From NCBI RefSeq assembly GCF_003755175.1, contig NZ_RKHX01000001.1, positions 682,001 through 746,000 of the forward strand: a stretch of 64,000 nucleotides of DNA, given 5' to 3'. The first letter of the stretch is position 1. Every line of letters starts with the position of its first letter. The stretch is from Cellulomonas sp. PhB150 (GTDB taxonomy: Bacteria; Actinomycetota; Actinomycetes; Actinomycetales; Cellulomonadaceae). This document shows positions 40,782-49,492 of the stretch, one piece after another. A program made the position numbers and the translations under genes. A model generated the notes under the pieces. It saw only the letters and a program-made list of their open reading frames with translations, searched no databases and was not told where the DNA came from.

Positions 40782-42667
40782 TTCTTCTTCGCGTCCTTGG
40801 CGTCCCGCCCGCCCGCGGAGCCGGCGGCCTCGGAGGAGAGCGCGGCGATGAAGGCCTCCTGCGGCACGTCGACCCGGCCGATGGTCTTCATGCGCTTCTT
40901 GCCCTCCTTCTGCTTCTCGAGCAGCTTGCGCTTGCGGGTGATGTCGCCGCCGTAGCACTTGGCCAGGACGTCCTTGCGGATCGCGCGGATGGTCTCGCGG
41001 GCGATGACCCGGGCTCCGACGGCGGCCTGGATCGGCACCTCGAACTGCTGGCGCGGGATGAGCTCGCGCAGCTTGCCGGTCATCATCACGCCGTAGGCGT
41101 ACGCCTTGTCCTTGTGGACGATCGAGCTGAACGCGTCGACCGCCTCGCCCTGCAGCAGGATGTCGACCTTGACGAGGTCGGCCACCTGGTCGCCGATGCG
41201 CTCGTAGTCGAGGCTCGCGTAGCCGCGCGTCTTGGACTTGAGCAGGTCGAAGAAGTCGAAGACGATCTCCGCCATCGGCAGCACGTAGCGCAGCTCGACG
41301 CGCTCCTCGGACAGGTAGTCCATGCCCTGCAGCTCGCCACGCTTGCCCTGGCAGAGCTCCATGATCGCGCCGATGAACTCGCTCGGCGCCAGGATCGTCG
41401 CCTTGACGATCGGCTCGTGGACCTCGCCGATCTTGCCGCTCGGGAACTCGCTCGGGTTGGTCACCGTCACGGTCGACCTGTCCTCGAGGGTGACCTCGTA
41501 GACGACGTTCGGGGCGGTCGAGATGAGGTCCAGGTCGAACTCGCGCTCGAGCCGCTCGCGGATGATCTCGAGGTGCAGCAGGCCGAGGAAGCCGACCCGG
41601 AAGCCGAAGCCGAGCGCCACGGACGTCTCGGGCTCGTAGTTGAGCGCGGCGTCGTTGAGCTTGAGCTTGTCGAGCGCGTCGCGCAGCACCGGGTAGTCGG
41701 TGCCGTCGATCGGGTACAGGCCGCTGAAGACCATCGGCTTCGGGTCGGAGTACCCGCCGAGCGCCTCGCCGGCGGGCTTGCTCGCGTTGGTGACGGTGTC
41801 ACCGACCTTGGACTGGCGCACGTCCTTCACGCCGGTGATCAGGTAGCCGACCTCGCCGACCCCCAGACCCTTGGAGGGGACGGGCTCGGGTGAGATGACG
41901 CCGATCTCGAGCAGCTCGTGGGTCGCGCGCGTCGACATCATGACGATCTTCTCGCGCGGGTTCAGGTTGCCGTCGACGACCCGGACGTAGGTGACCACGC
42001 CGCGGTAGGTGTCGTAGACCGAGTCGAAGATCATGGCGCGGGCGGGCGCGTCCGCATCGCCGGTGGGCGGCGGGACGAGCTCGACGATGCGGTCCAGCAG
42101 GTCCTCGACGCCCACGCCCGTCTTGCCCGAGACCCGCAGGCAGTCCTCGGGCTCGCCGCCGATGAGCTTGGCGAGCTCCTCGGCGTACTTCTCGGGCTGA
42201 GCGGCCGGCAGGTCGATCTTGTTGAGGACCGGGATGATCGTCAGGTCGTTCTCGAGCGCCAGGTACAGGTTGGCCAGCGTCTGGGCCTCGATGCCCTGCG
42301 CGGCGTCGACCAGGAGCACGGCGCCCTCGCACGCGGCGAGCGAGCGCGAGACCTCGTACGTGAAGTCGACGTGGCCCGGGGTGTCGATCATGTTCAGCGC
42401 GAACGCCTGGTCCCCCACGCCCCACGGCATGCGCACGGCCTGCGACTTGATGGTGATGCCGCGCTCGCGCTCGATGTCCATGCGGTCGAGGTACTGGGCG
42501 CGCATGGCACGCGCGTCGACGACGCCGGTCTTCTGCAGCATGCGGTCGGCGAGGGTCGACTTGCCGTGGTCGATGTGCGCGATGATGCAGAAGTTGCGCA
42601 GCAGCTCCGGAGCGGTCGCGGCAACCTGGATGCGCGACGACGCGGCGGCACTGGGGATCGGGGACAC
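40778..42667 (-). CDS. lepA: elongation factor 4
   Basis: Translational GTPase that acts on stalled or mistranslocated ribosomes and in ribosome assembly. The 629 residues contain [17 protein letters not shown] (G1), the switch [23 protein letters not shown] (G3), NKIDLP (G4), and a C-terminal LepA domain with [27 protein letters not shown] 42667 is chosen because family members begin shortly before [17 protein letters not shown]; the open frame continues far upstream. The Shine-Dalgarno is weak. Confidence 0.97.
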   Translation of the reverse strand: MSPIPSAAASSRIQVAATAPELLRNFCIIAHIDHGKSTLADRMLQKTGVVDARAMRAQYLDRMDIERERGITIKSQAVRMPWGVGDQAFALNMIDTPGHVDFTYEVSRSLAACEGAVLLVDAAQGIEAQTLANLYLALENDLTIIPVLNKIDLPAAQPEKYAEELAKLIGGEPEDCLRVSGKTGVGVEDLLDRIVELVPPPTGDADAPARAMIFDSVYDTYRGVVTYVRVVDGNLNPREKIVMMSTRATHELLEIGVISPEPVPSKGLGVGEVGYLITGVKDVRQSKVGDTVTNASKPAGEALGGYSDPKPMVFSGLYPIDGTDYPVLRDALDKLKLNDAALNYEPETSVALGFGFRVGFLGLLHLEIIRERLEREFDLDLISTAPNVVYEVTLEDRSTVTVTNPSEFPSGKIGEVHEPIVKATILAPSEFIGAIMELCQGKRGELQGMDYLSEERVELRYVLPMAEIVFDFFDLLKSKTRGYASLDYERIGDQVADLVKVDILLQGEAVDAFSSIVHKDKAYAYGVMMTGKLRELIPRQQFEVPIQAAVGARVIARETIRAIRKDVLAKCYGGDITRKRKLLEKQKEGKKRMKTIGRVDVPQEAFIAALSSEAAGSAGGRDAKDAKKK

Positions 42668-42778
42668 GCGCGGACAGCTCCCGGCTTCAAGGGGTGGCGG
42701 GCACGATTGGCGCTCGCTCGACGGACGATGACCGGCAGACACCTGTCGGGTGTCGGCGGCCGGCACCACCATGGTCCC

Positions 42779-43483
42779 ATGACGACGGCCCCGACCGACG
42801 CCCTCGACCACCTCGCGGTGCTGGGCGACCTCCAGGACCAGTTCCTCGCGTCGATCGACCTCGTCGACCCGACGACTCCCATCCCCTGGTGCGGCCGCTG
42901 GCGGGTGCGCAACCTCGTCGTGCACCTGGCCCGGATCCACCACTGGGCCGCCGGCCAGGCCCGCCGCCGCCAGGAGACTCCCCTGGGGCGCGGGCCGTTC
43001 GTGCTCACCGACCTCTACGCCTCCTGCGCGCGCGAGCTGCGCACCACGCTCGCCGACCTCGACCCGTCGGCTCCGGCCTGGACGCTCGACGACAGCGGCG
43101 TCGCCGCGTTCTGGCGCCGACGACAGACGCACGAGACGCTCGTGCACCTGTGGGACCTGCGCACGGCCGGCGGGCTGCCGCTGGACGTGCCGGCCGCGGT
43201 GTGGGCGGACACGGTCGACGAGGTCGTCACGGTGATGCAGCCGCGCCAGGAGCAGATGGGGCGGATGGACCCGCTGGCGGCGCCGATCGAGCTCGTGGCC
43301 GACGACACGGACGCGTCCTGGCTGCTCGGCGGCCCGGGCGAGCCAGCCGCGCAGGTCACAGGTCCGGCGTCGGCGCTCGCTCTGCTGATGTGGGGTCGCA
43401 CCAGGCCCGACGACGCCGTCCTCGGGGTGATCGGCGATCGCGAGACGCTCGACGAGGCGCTGGGCTGCAGACTCACGCCGTGA
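42779..43483 (+). CDS. DinB-fold maleylpyruvate-isomerase-type (mycothiol-dependent) protein
   Basis: A 234-residue protein of the actinobacterial mycothiol-dependent enzyme superfamily (DinB-like four-helix bundle). An N-terminal helix contains [14 protein letters not shown] with two His, and a later His appears in [16 protein letters not shown]; together they fit the metal-binding HxxxE/HxxxH pattern of the fold. A C-terminal SCP-like domain covers about 150-234. The substrate is unknown. It is divergent from lepA and convergent with the transglutaminase gene. Confidence 0.82.
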   Translation: MTTAPTDALDHLAVLGDLQDQFLASIDLVDPTTPIPWCGRWRVRNLVVHLARIHHWAAGQARRRQETPLGRGPFVLTDLYASCARELRTTLADLDPSAPAWTLDDSGVAAFWRRRQTHETLVHLWDLRTAGGLPLDVPAAVWADTVDEVVTVMQPRQEQMGRMDPLAAPIELVADDTDASWLLGGPGEPAAQVTGPASALALLMWGRTRPDDAVLGVIGDRETLDEALGCRLTP

Positions 43484-43522
43484 CGGTCGGGCGCGACCGG
43501 CGTCGCGTTGCCGACCTGGGTC

Positions 43523-44362
43523 TCACCCCTCGCGCGTGATCTGCACCGTCACCGCGAGCTCCTGCGTCCCGGTCCCCGCGTAGATCCCCCGCAGCGGCGG
43601 CACGTCGTCGTACGACCGCCCCCGCGCGAGCACCACGTGGTGCGACCCGGCGGGCATCCGGTTGGTCGGGTCGAAGGGCACCCAGTCCCCCACCCACCAC
43701 TCGACCCACGCGTGCGACTCCCCGGAGACGGTCTCGCCGACCTCGCTGTCCTGGTTCGGGTGCAGGTAGCCCGAGACGTAGCGGGCGGGGATGCCGAGCG
43801 AGCGCAGGGCGCCGACCGCGAGGTGGGCGACGTCCTGGCAGACGCCGGCGCGCGCGGCCCACGCCTCGGAGGCCGGGGTGTGCACGCTCGTGACGCCGGG
43901 GATGTACTCGACCTCGTCGCGCAGCGCGAGGCACACGGCCAGGGCGGCGGCGTCGGGGTCGAGGCCGTCCGCAGCGGCGGCGGCCAGCGCGACGAGCTCG
44001 TCGGGCGCCTCTGTCGTCGGGGTGTCCGAGAGGAACTCGGCCAGCCGGTCGCGGACCTCGGGCGAGCGCAGCGCAGCCCACGACGCGGGTGAGCGGACCG
44101 GCGGGCGGTCGCCGACCTCGACCAGGTGCTCGGCGGTGATGACCAGGGACTCGTGCGGCGCGAGCACCTCGAACGCGGTGACGGCCGTGCCCCAGTAGTC
44201 GCGGTAGTCGTGCGTCCACGTCTGCGGCTGGACCGACAGCCGCGTGTCGATGACGGTCTGGCCCGCCTGCGACAGGGGCGTCATGCGCGCCTCGTTGTAG
44301 GACGCCTGCACCGGGCCGGAGTAGCGGAAGGTCGACGTGTGCGTCACGCGCAGCCGGCTCAC
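43523..44362 (-). CDS. transglutaminase-like cysteine protease-fold protein
   Basis: A 279-residue protein with a bacterial transglutaminase-like N-terminal domain (LRVTHTSTFRYSGPVQASYNEARM) and a core with intact triad: Cys in RAGVCQDVAHLAVGALRSLGIPARYVSGYL (near 175), His in ESHAWVEWW (near 216) and Asp in VPFDPTNR (near 230). It is the last gene of a trio with ATP-grasp and alpha-E genes, overlapping alpha-E by four bases. Probably hydrolyses or transfers an isopeptide or amide bond made by the ATP-grasp enzyme; the substrate is not known. Confidence 0.9.
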   Translation of the reverse strand: MSRLRVTHTSTFRYSGPVQASYNEARMTPLSQAGQTVIDTRLSVQPQTWTHDYRDYWGTAVTAFEVLAPHESLVITAEHLVEVGDRPPVRSPASWAALRSPEVRDRLAEFLSDTPTTEAPDELVALAAAAADGLDPDAAALAVCLALRDEVEYIPGVTSVHTPASEAWAARAGVCQDVAHLAVGALRSLGIPARYVSGYLHPNQDSEVGETVSGESHAWVEWWVGDWVPFDPTNRMPAGSHHVVLARGRSYDDVPPLRGIYAGTGTQELAVTVQITREG

Positions 44363-45288
44363 AGCGCCTCACCGACCCAGGTGGTCGCCGCGCCCGAGGG
44401 GAAGTAGCGGCCGCGGATCGCGTCGGATGCTGCCGAGCAGGCTCGCTGCACCTTCTCCATCTCCTGGGGCAGGTTGTCGAGGACCTCGCCGAGCGGGCGG
44501 TACTCGAGGTTGGTGCGGACGTGGCCGATGTGCCGGCGCGCGTCGTCGACCGTGGCGCGGTCGACGACGGGCTCGAGAGCCGCGAGCGACGCCTCGGCCT
44601 GGTTGAGCGCGAAGACGATCGAGCGGGGGAAGAGCCGGTCCAGGAGCAGGAACCCGGCGGCCCGCTCGTCGGACGCGGTGCCGCGGTACGTGCGCAGGAA
44701 CGCCTCGTGCGCGCCGCACGAGCGCAGCAGGGTGGTCCAGCCGGGGCCGGCCGAGCCGGCGAGCGCGCGGGTCGCCAGGAGACGGGCGGTCATGTCCGCG
44801 CGTTCGATCGAGCGGCCGAGCATCATGAACGAGAACGTGTCGTCACGCGAGGTCGCGGAGTCCATGATCCCGGCGACGATCGCCGCGCGCTCCCGCACCC
44901 ACGTGAAGTAGTCGTGCGGCCGCGCGGGCCGCATGTGCGAGGGCAGCTGGTTCCAGGTCGTGTTGAGGCACTCCCACAGCTCGGTCGAGATGATCTCGCG
45001 CGCCCGTCGGGCGTTCTCCCGGGCCGAGACGAGCGAGCCCGCGATCGACGACGGCGCGAACCGGTCGTACGCGAGCATGTCGAGCACGTACTCGCGCCCC
45101 ACGGCGACCTTCTCCGGCGGCGCCGGACGGTCCATCACCGACAGCAGCGAGCGGCAGGCCAGGTCCTCCTCCGCCCACGGGTCCTCGAGCAGGATCTGCA
45201 CGTGCACGTCGAGCAGGCGGGCAGTGTCGTCGGCGCGCTCGACGTAGCGGCCGATCCAGAACAGGGACTCCGCGATGCGACTGAGCAC
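44359..45288 (-). CDS. alpha-E domain protein
   Basis: A 309-residue all-helical protein, conserved start MLSRIAESLFWIGRYVERADDTARLLDVHVQ, then SFMMLGRSIERADMTARLL in the second half. The repeated RxxERAD(D/M)TARLL motif suggests an internal duplication with acidic/Arg residues at an active or binding surface. Alpha-E proteins occur almost only beside circularly permuted ATP-grasp and transglutaminase-like genes, as here. GTG 45288 directly abuts the ATP-grasp stop. Molecular role unknown. Confidence 0.9.
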   Translation of the reverse strand: MLSRIAESLFWIGRYVERADDTARLLDVHVQILLEDPWAEEDLACRSLLSVMDRPAPPEKVAVGREYVLDMLAYDRFAPSSIAGSLVSARENARRAREIISTELWECLNTTWNQLPSHMRPARPHDYFTWVRERAAIVAGIMDSATSRDDTFSFMMLGRSIERADMTARLLATRALAGSAGPGWTTLLRSCGAHEAFLRTYRGTASDERAAGFLLLDRLFPRSIVFALNQAEASLAALEPVVDRATVDDARRHIGHVRTNLEYRPLGEVLDNLPQEMEKVQRACSAASDAIRGRYFPSGAATTWVGEAL

Positions 45289-46851
45289 TTATGCCCCCAT
45301 CTGCTGCTGCTGCATGACCTGGGCCCGCATGTCGTTCGGGTTGGTGTCGATCGGCACCGCGCTGTCCACGGGCACGGACTGCGGCCGGTCGATCGCCGGC
45401 CGCTTGCCCTGCCACGCCGGGTTCCCGCCGAGCACCCACGTGTCCTTGGACCCGCCACCCTGGGAGGAGTTCACGACGAGCTCGCCCTCGGGCAGCGCGA
45501 CACGCGTCAGCCCGCCTGGGAGCACCCAGACGTCCTCGCCGTCGTTGACCGCGAACGGGCGCAGGTCGGTGTGCCGCGGACGCATCCGGTCGTCGATGAG
45601 CGTCGGGATGGTCGAGAGCTGCACCACGGGCTGCGCGATCCAGCCGCGCGGGTCGTCTTGCAACCGGCGGCGCAGGGCGTCGAGCTCGGCCTTGCTGGCC
45701 TTGGGGCCGACGACCAGGCCCTTGCCGCCCGAGCCGTCGACCGGCTTGACCACGAGCTCGTCGAGCCGGTCGAGCACCTCCTCGAGCGCGCCCGGGTCCT
45801 CGAGCCGCCAGGTGTCGACGTTCTTGAGGATCGGCTCCTCGCCCAGGTAGTACCGGATCATGTCCGGGACGTAGGTGTAGACGAGCTTGTCGTCGGCGAC
45901 GCCGTTGCCCACCGCGTTGGCGATGGTCACCGTGCCGTTGCGCGCGCACGTCATCAGGCCCGGGCTGCCGAGCAGCGAGTCGGAGCGGAACGCCACCGGG
46001 TCGAGGAACTCGTCGTCCACCCGGCGGTAGATCACGTCGACCCGGCGCCGGCCCTGCGTGGTGCGCATGTAGACGCGGCCGCCGGAGCAGAACAGGTCGC
46101 GCCCCTCGACGAGCTCGACGCCCATCGTCCGGGCCAGCAGGGAGTGCTCGAAGTAGGCCGAGTTGAAGACGCCGGGCGTCAGGACGACGACCGTCGGGTC
46201 GTCGACCCCCGACGGCGCGGCGGCGATCAGCGCCGCGAGCAGGCGGCGCGGGTAGTCCGAGACGGGCCGGATGCGCAGCGCCGCGAACAGCTCGGGGAAA
46301 GTCTGGGTCATCGCGCGCCGGTTGGACAGCACGTAGGACACGCCGGACGGCACCCGCACGTTGTCCTCGAGCACCCGCCAGCCGTCCAGCGCGTCACGCA
46401 CGAGGTCGATCCCCGAGACGTGCACCCGGACGCCGTTCGGCGGCTGGATGCCGCGCGCGGCCCGGTGGAAGTGGGTCGAGGAGACGATGACCGAGCGCGG
46501 GATGACGCCGTCGGCGACCGCGCGCTGCTGGCCGTAGACGTCGGCGAGGAACGCCTCGAGCGCCTTGACGCGCTGCGAGACACCCGGCGCGACGTGGTCC
46601 CAGTCGTCGCGGCCGATCACCCGCGGCACGACGTCCAGCGGGAACGGGCGCTCCTCGCCCGCGAAGTCGAACGTCACACCCTGCGTCAGGTACGTGCGCG
46701 CCAGCGTGTCGGCTCGCGCCTGCAGCTCGCCGGCCGTCAGCTCGGCGAGCGCGGCGTGCACCTTCGTGTACGCGGTGCGCGGGCCTGACTCGGGATCGAG
46801 CATCTCGTCCCATGCCTGCCCCGGCGGGTAGTCGTCGAACAGGTCTGCCAT
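45289..46851 (-). CDS. circularly permuted type 2 ATP-grasp ligase
   Basis: A 520-residue predicted amide/peptide ligase. Visible are DNVRVPSGVSYVLSNRRAM, DDKLVYTYVPDMIRYYLGEEP, and the ATP-grasp lysine region ELVVKPVDGSGGKGLVVGP, followed by DLRPFAVNDGEDVWVLPGGLTRVA and SSQGGGSKDTWVL near the C-terminus. The subfamily is known from comparative genomics to co-occur with alpha-E and transglutaminase-like genes and is thought to make an unidentified peptide or amide product. ATG 46851 lies 7 bases after a TAGGGT box without a ribosome site. First gene of the trio. Confidence 0.92.
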   Translation of the reverse strand: MADLFDDYPPGQAWDEMLDPESGPRTAYTKVHAALAELTAGELQARADTLARTYLTQGVTFDFAGEERPFPLDVVPRVIGRDDWDHVAPGVSQRVKALEAFLADVYGQQRAVADGVIPRSVIVSSTHFHRAARGIQPPNGVRVHVSGIDLVRDALDGWRVLEDNVRVPSGVSYVLSNRRAMTQTFPELFAALRIRPVSDYPRRLLAALIAAAPSGVDDPTVVVLTPGVFNSAYFEHSLLARTMGVELVEGRDLFCSGGRVYMRTTQGRRRVDVIYRRVDDEFLDPVAFRSDSLLGSPGLMTCARNGTVTIANAVGNGVADDKLVYTYVPDMIRYYLGEEPILKNVDTWRLEDPGALEEVLDRLDELVVKPVDGSGGKGLVVGPKASKAELDALRRRLQDDPRGWIAQPVVQLSTIPTLIDDRMRPRHTDLRPFAVNDGEDVWVLPGGLTRVALPEGELVVNSSQGGGSKDTWVLGGNPAWQGKRPAIDRPQSVPVDSAVPIDTNPNDMRAQVMQQQQMGA

Positions 46852-46858
46852 GTCTCGG

Positions 46859-46864
46859 ACCCTA
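46859..46864 (-). promoter_or_regulatory. -10 box for a predicted leaderless transcript (ATP-grasp trio)
   Basis: TAGGGT on the minus strand ends 7 bases before ATG 46851. It would drive the ATP-grasp/alpha-E/transglutaminase operon. Confidence 0.55.
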
Positions 46865-46940
46865 TTCCTGGTGTGTTGCGAGCGCGTGACGAGCGAGCGG
46901 TCCCCGGAACACTCCCGTCACATGACCGTGCAGGTCCGGC

Positions 46941-46946
46941 TACGGT
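46941..46946 (+). promoter_or_regulatory. -10 box for a predicted leaderless transcript (PemK-like gene)
   Basis: TACGGT ends 6 bases before ATG 46953. No ribosome-binding site is present. Confidence 0.55.
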
Positions 46947-46952
46947 CGGGTC

Positions 46953-47444
46953 ATGACGACGAGCGACGTGCGCGGGCTGCTGCGCCGCGCGCTCCGTCGG
47001 CTGCGCCCGGGCCGCACGACCGCTCCCGCGCGCCGGGGGCAGCCGGACTTCCACGGCACCGTCCACCTCGAGTACTCCCCGCACGCCGACGACGCGGCGG
47101 ATCCCGGTGAGATCGTCTGGACGTGGGTGCCCTACGAGGAGGACCCGACGCAGGGCAAGGACCGCCCCGTGCTCGTCGTCGGGCGCGACGGCGCCTTCGT
47201 CCTGGCCCTGATGCTCACGAGCAAGGACCACACGCGCGACGCCGCCCGCGAGGCGAGGCGCGGCCGGCACTGGATGGACATCGGGACCGGCCCGTGGGAC
47301 GCGAAGCGACGGCCGTCCGAGGTCCGGCTCGACCGCGTGCTGCGCCTCGACCCCCACGGGATCCGGCGTGAGGGCTGTATCGTCGACCGTCCGCTGTTCG
47401 ACTCGGTCGTGCACGCGATGGCTGTGATCCCTCGCACGACGTGA
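46953..47444 (+). CDS. PemK/MazF-like protein
   Basis: A 163-residue protein. After a basic N-terminus of about 50 residues, the core [25 protein letters not shown] resembles the start of PemK/MazF beta-barrels (GDIVWV....GHEQ..RPVLVV). It continues with a Lys-Asp-His segment and a C-terminal [16 protein letters not shown]. No small antitoxin gene lies on either side, so it may be a housekeeping relative rather than a toxin. It is divergent from the ATP-grasp trio. Family call moderate; toxicity unproven. Confidence 0.65.
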   Translation: MTTSDVRGLLRRALRRLRPGRTTAPARRGQPDFHGTVHLEYSPHADDAADPGEIVWTWVPYEEDPTQGKDRPVLVVGRDGAFVLALMLTSKDHTRDAAREARRGRHWMDIGTGPWDAKRRPSEVRLDRVLRLDPHGIRREGCIVDRPLFDSVVHAMAVIPRTT

Positions 47445-47482
47445 TCCGCGGCACGAAGAGCCGCGCACCCCGTCAGTCCTGG

Positions 47483-47488
47483 TAAGAT
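47483..47488 (+). promoter_or_regulatory. -10 box upstream of rpsT
   Basis: TAAGAT lies 140 bases before the rpsT start in a 184-base non-coding gap. The long leader between box and gene leaves room for post-transcriptional control, though no conserved fold was recognised. Confidence 0.5.
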
Positions 47489-47628
47489 CGCACTTCGCGT
47501 GTCCGCCCAGGTCGGCGGGCACTCGCCCAGCTCCTCCCCGAGGGTGTCCCCACGCCCCAGTCCCGGAGCTGCGCGCGCCCTCTACGACCTGTCAGATCGC
47601 TTCGGCGAACGCACAAGAGAGTCCTCAC

Positions 47629-47889
47629 GTGGCAAACATCAAGTCTCAGATCAAGCGCATCACGACGAACGAGAAGGCGCGCCTGCGGAACAAGGCCGTC
47701 AAGTCGGAGCTCAAGACGCACGTCCGTCGCGTCCGCGAGGCCGTCGCCGGTGGCGACAAGGACGGCGCGCAGGCCGCGCTCGTCGTCGCCTCGAAGAAGC
47801 TCGACAAGGCAGCCTCGAAGGGCGTCATCCACGCCAACCAGGCCGCGAACAAGAAGTCGGCGCTCGCGAAGACGGTCGGCGCTCTCTGA
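47629..47889 (+). CDS. rpsT: 30S ribosomal protein S20
   Basis: Primary binder of the 16S rRNA 5' domain. The 86 residues are highly basic and begin [29 protein letters not shown], with the C-terminal [16 protein letters not shown] typical of S20. The start codon is GTG (47629). Codon use is strongly biased towards AAG for Lys and ATC for Ile, as expected of a highly expressed gene. Monocistronic, with its own promoter and terminator. Confidence 0.98.
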   Translation: MANIKSQIKRITTNEKARLRNKAVKSELKTHVRRVREAVAGGDKDGAQAALVVASKKLDKAASKGVIHANQAANKKSALAKTVGAL

Positions 47890-47912
47890 GCCGACCGCCC
47901 ACGGGCAGCAGC

Positions 47913-47948
47913 GAAGGCGTCGTCCCCCTCCACGGGGGCGGCGCCTTC
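47913..47948 (+). terminator. rpsT terminator
   Basis: A 15-bp stem with one bulge (arms about 47913-47928 and 47934-47948, short loop) starts 24 bases after the rpsT stop. A second small hairpin follows at 47984-48003 (8-bp perfect stem). Confidence 0.7.
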
Positions 47949-48070
47949 GTCGTACGCCAGCAGGACGGGGTGAACTTTCGCGAGCGGGAGAGCGTTCTCC
48001 CGCACCAATCGCCCAAAGCACCCGATATCGCCCGCCGTCACCTGGTTGCGTCCCCCTTTCGTGTGGTCTG

Positions 48071-48808
48071 ATGGATGACATGACGCCGGACGGTGCCGAC
48101 GGGCGGTACGCACGCCTCGCGGCGGCGGTCGAGGATGCGATCCCCGACACGCTGCGCCGCGAGTGGGAGCAACGCGCGGCGGCCGAGCCCGTGCTGGTCG
48201 CCCGGCAGGGCATCTTCTCCGCCGCGGGCAACCCGGTCGCCTACCAGCTCTCGTTCCGCTCCCCCGGCGGGGAGACCTCGTCGGCCACCTCGTGGAGCGA
48301 CACCCAGCACGACCACGCCACGGCCCACGTCCTCGACGCGACCTTCGGCCGCGCGGACCTCGAGAGCGTCGCCCACGGGCGGCTGCTGTTCGTGCGCTGC
48401 ACACGCGCCTACCTCGTCGGGGACTTGCAGGTGCCGGCCCGCCCGGACCGGCTCGTCATCGAGGTCCCCTACTGGGTCGACGTCGACCGCGAGGTCGTCG
48501 CCGGGGTGCGGCGGCTGCGGGACGCCGGGTACCGGATCGCGGTGCCGTCGTTCGTCAGCACCGCGCACCAGCGGATGATCCTGCCGCACGCCGACTTCGT
48601 GAAGATCGACGTGCGTGACCTCGACGTCGAGGGCCACCCCGTCGTGGCCTTGGCCCGGTCCTACGGAGCGACGCTGGTCGCCGAGTTCGTCGAGACACCC
48701 GACCTGCACCAGCACGCGCAGGAGCTCGGGTTCGCTCTGTTCCAAGGGAACCTGCTGGAGCGTGCCGGCATCCTCGACCGCGCGGGTGCGCGTCCGGTGA
48801 CGGGCTGA
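48071..48808 (+). CDS. degenerate EAL-domain (YuxH-like) protein
   Basis: A 245-residue protein aligned over its length to the next gene. It carries VARQGIFSAAGNPVAYQLSFRS, the YuxH-type version of the EAL start, then LVIEVPYWVDVDREVVAGVRRLRDAGYRIAV, ADFVKIDVRDLD and LVAEFVETPD. The catalytic DDF(G/A) signature is replaced by PSFV, so hydrolysis of cyclic di-GMP is not expected. A c-di-GMP-binding or protein-binding role is inferred. ATG 48071 is used; ATG 48080 is an alternative. Tandem with the next gene, 45-base gap. Confidence 0.78.
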   Translation: MDDMTPDGADGRYARLAAAVEDAIPDTLRREWEQRAAAEPVLVARQGIFSAAGNPVAYQLSFRSPGGETSSATSWSDTQHDHATAHVLDATFGRADLESVAHGRLLFVRCTRAYLVGDLQVPARPDRLVIEVPYWVDVDREVVAGVRRLRDAGYRIAVPSFVSTAHQRMILPHADFVKIDVRDLDVEGHPVVALARSYGATLVAEFVETPDLHQHAQELGFALFQGNLLERAGILDRAGARPVTG

Positions 48809-48853
48809 CGCGAAGTCGCGTCATAGTCCGCGCCCAGCGCCCTCTCATCCATC

Positions 48854-49483
48854 GTGAGCATCCCCGCCACGCCTCCTCGGCTCTCGACCCCGCCCCCCGT
48901 GGCGCGGCAGCCGATCTGGGCGCGCGACGGATCGCTGTTCGCGCATGAGCTGCTCTACCGCGCTCATGACGGCAGCGCCGTAGGGGTCGACCGGTGGCAC
49001 GTCAGCGACCAGGACCGCGCGACCGCCTCGGTCCTCTCCGCCCTCCAGCACGGCGACCCGTACCTGCGCGAGGGGCGCGCGTTCGTCAACGTGACCCGGT
49101 CGTTCATCGTCGACGACCTCCCTCTCCCGCCGGCTGATCCCGACCTCGTCCTCGAGGTCGTGGAGACCGTGCCCGACGACGACGACGTCCTGGCCGGCCT
49201 GCGGCGCCTGCGCGACGCCGGCCACCACATCGCGCTGGACGACTTCGCCGCCGAGGCCCACCAGGTGGCGATGCTGCCGTTCGCCGACTACGTCAAGATC
49301 GACTGCCGCGAGCTGGTCCGGCACGGATCCGCGCTCGTCGACCTCGCCCGCCGCGACGGTGCGCTGCTGGTCGCCGAGCGGGTCAGCGACGCCGGGCTCG
49401 TCGAGACGTGCCTCCAGCTCGGGTTCGACCTGCTGCAGGGCGACGCCCTCGGGGCTGCGACGACCGCGTCGCCGACCGACTGA
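48854..49483 (+). CDS. EAL-domain (YuxH-like) protein
   Basis: A 209-residue single EAL domain of the YuxH/CdgJ type without the usual C-terminal HDOD domain. It begins PPVARQPIWARDGSLFAHELLYR (YELLYR-type in place of EALxR) and keeps LVLEVVETV, HIALDDFA, DYVKIDCREL and LVAERV. Compared with the neighbouring paralogue it retains the DDF metal-binding pair and KID Lys, but the AEGVE Glu context is altered (AERVSD), so activity is uncertain. GTG 48854; no ribosome site is obvious. Convergent with holA. Confidence 0.8.
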   Translation: MSIPATPPRLSTPPPVARQPIWARDGSLFAHELLYRAHDGSAVGVDRWHVSDQDRATASVLSALQHGDPYLREGRAFVNVTRSFIVDDLPLPPADPDLVLEVVETVPDDDDVLAGLRRLRDAGHHIALDDFAAEAHQVAMLPFADYVKIDCRELVRHGSALVDLARRDGALLVAERVSDAGLVETCLQLGFDLLQGDALGAATTASPTD

Positions 49484-49492
49484 TCCGCTGGC

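Noticed and set aside
42738..42754. Short inverted repeat GACACC-N5-GGTGTC between lepA and the DinB-fold gene considered as an operator
   Set aside because: Only 6 bp per arm, no partner regulator nearby; such repeats are expected by chance at this GC content.
46953..47444. A complete toxin-antitoxin operon
   Set aside because: No small antitoxin-like frame with supporting features adjoins the PemK-like gene on either side.
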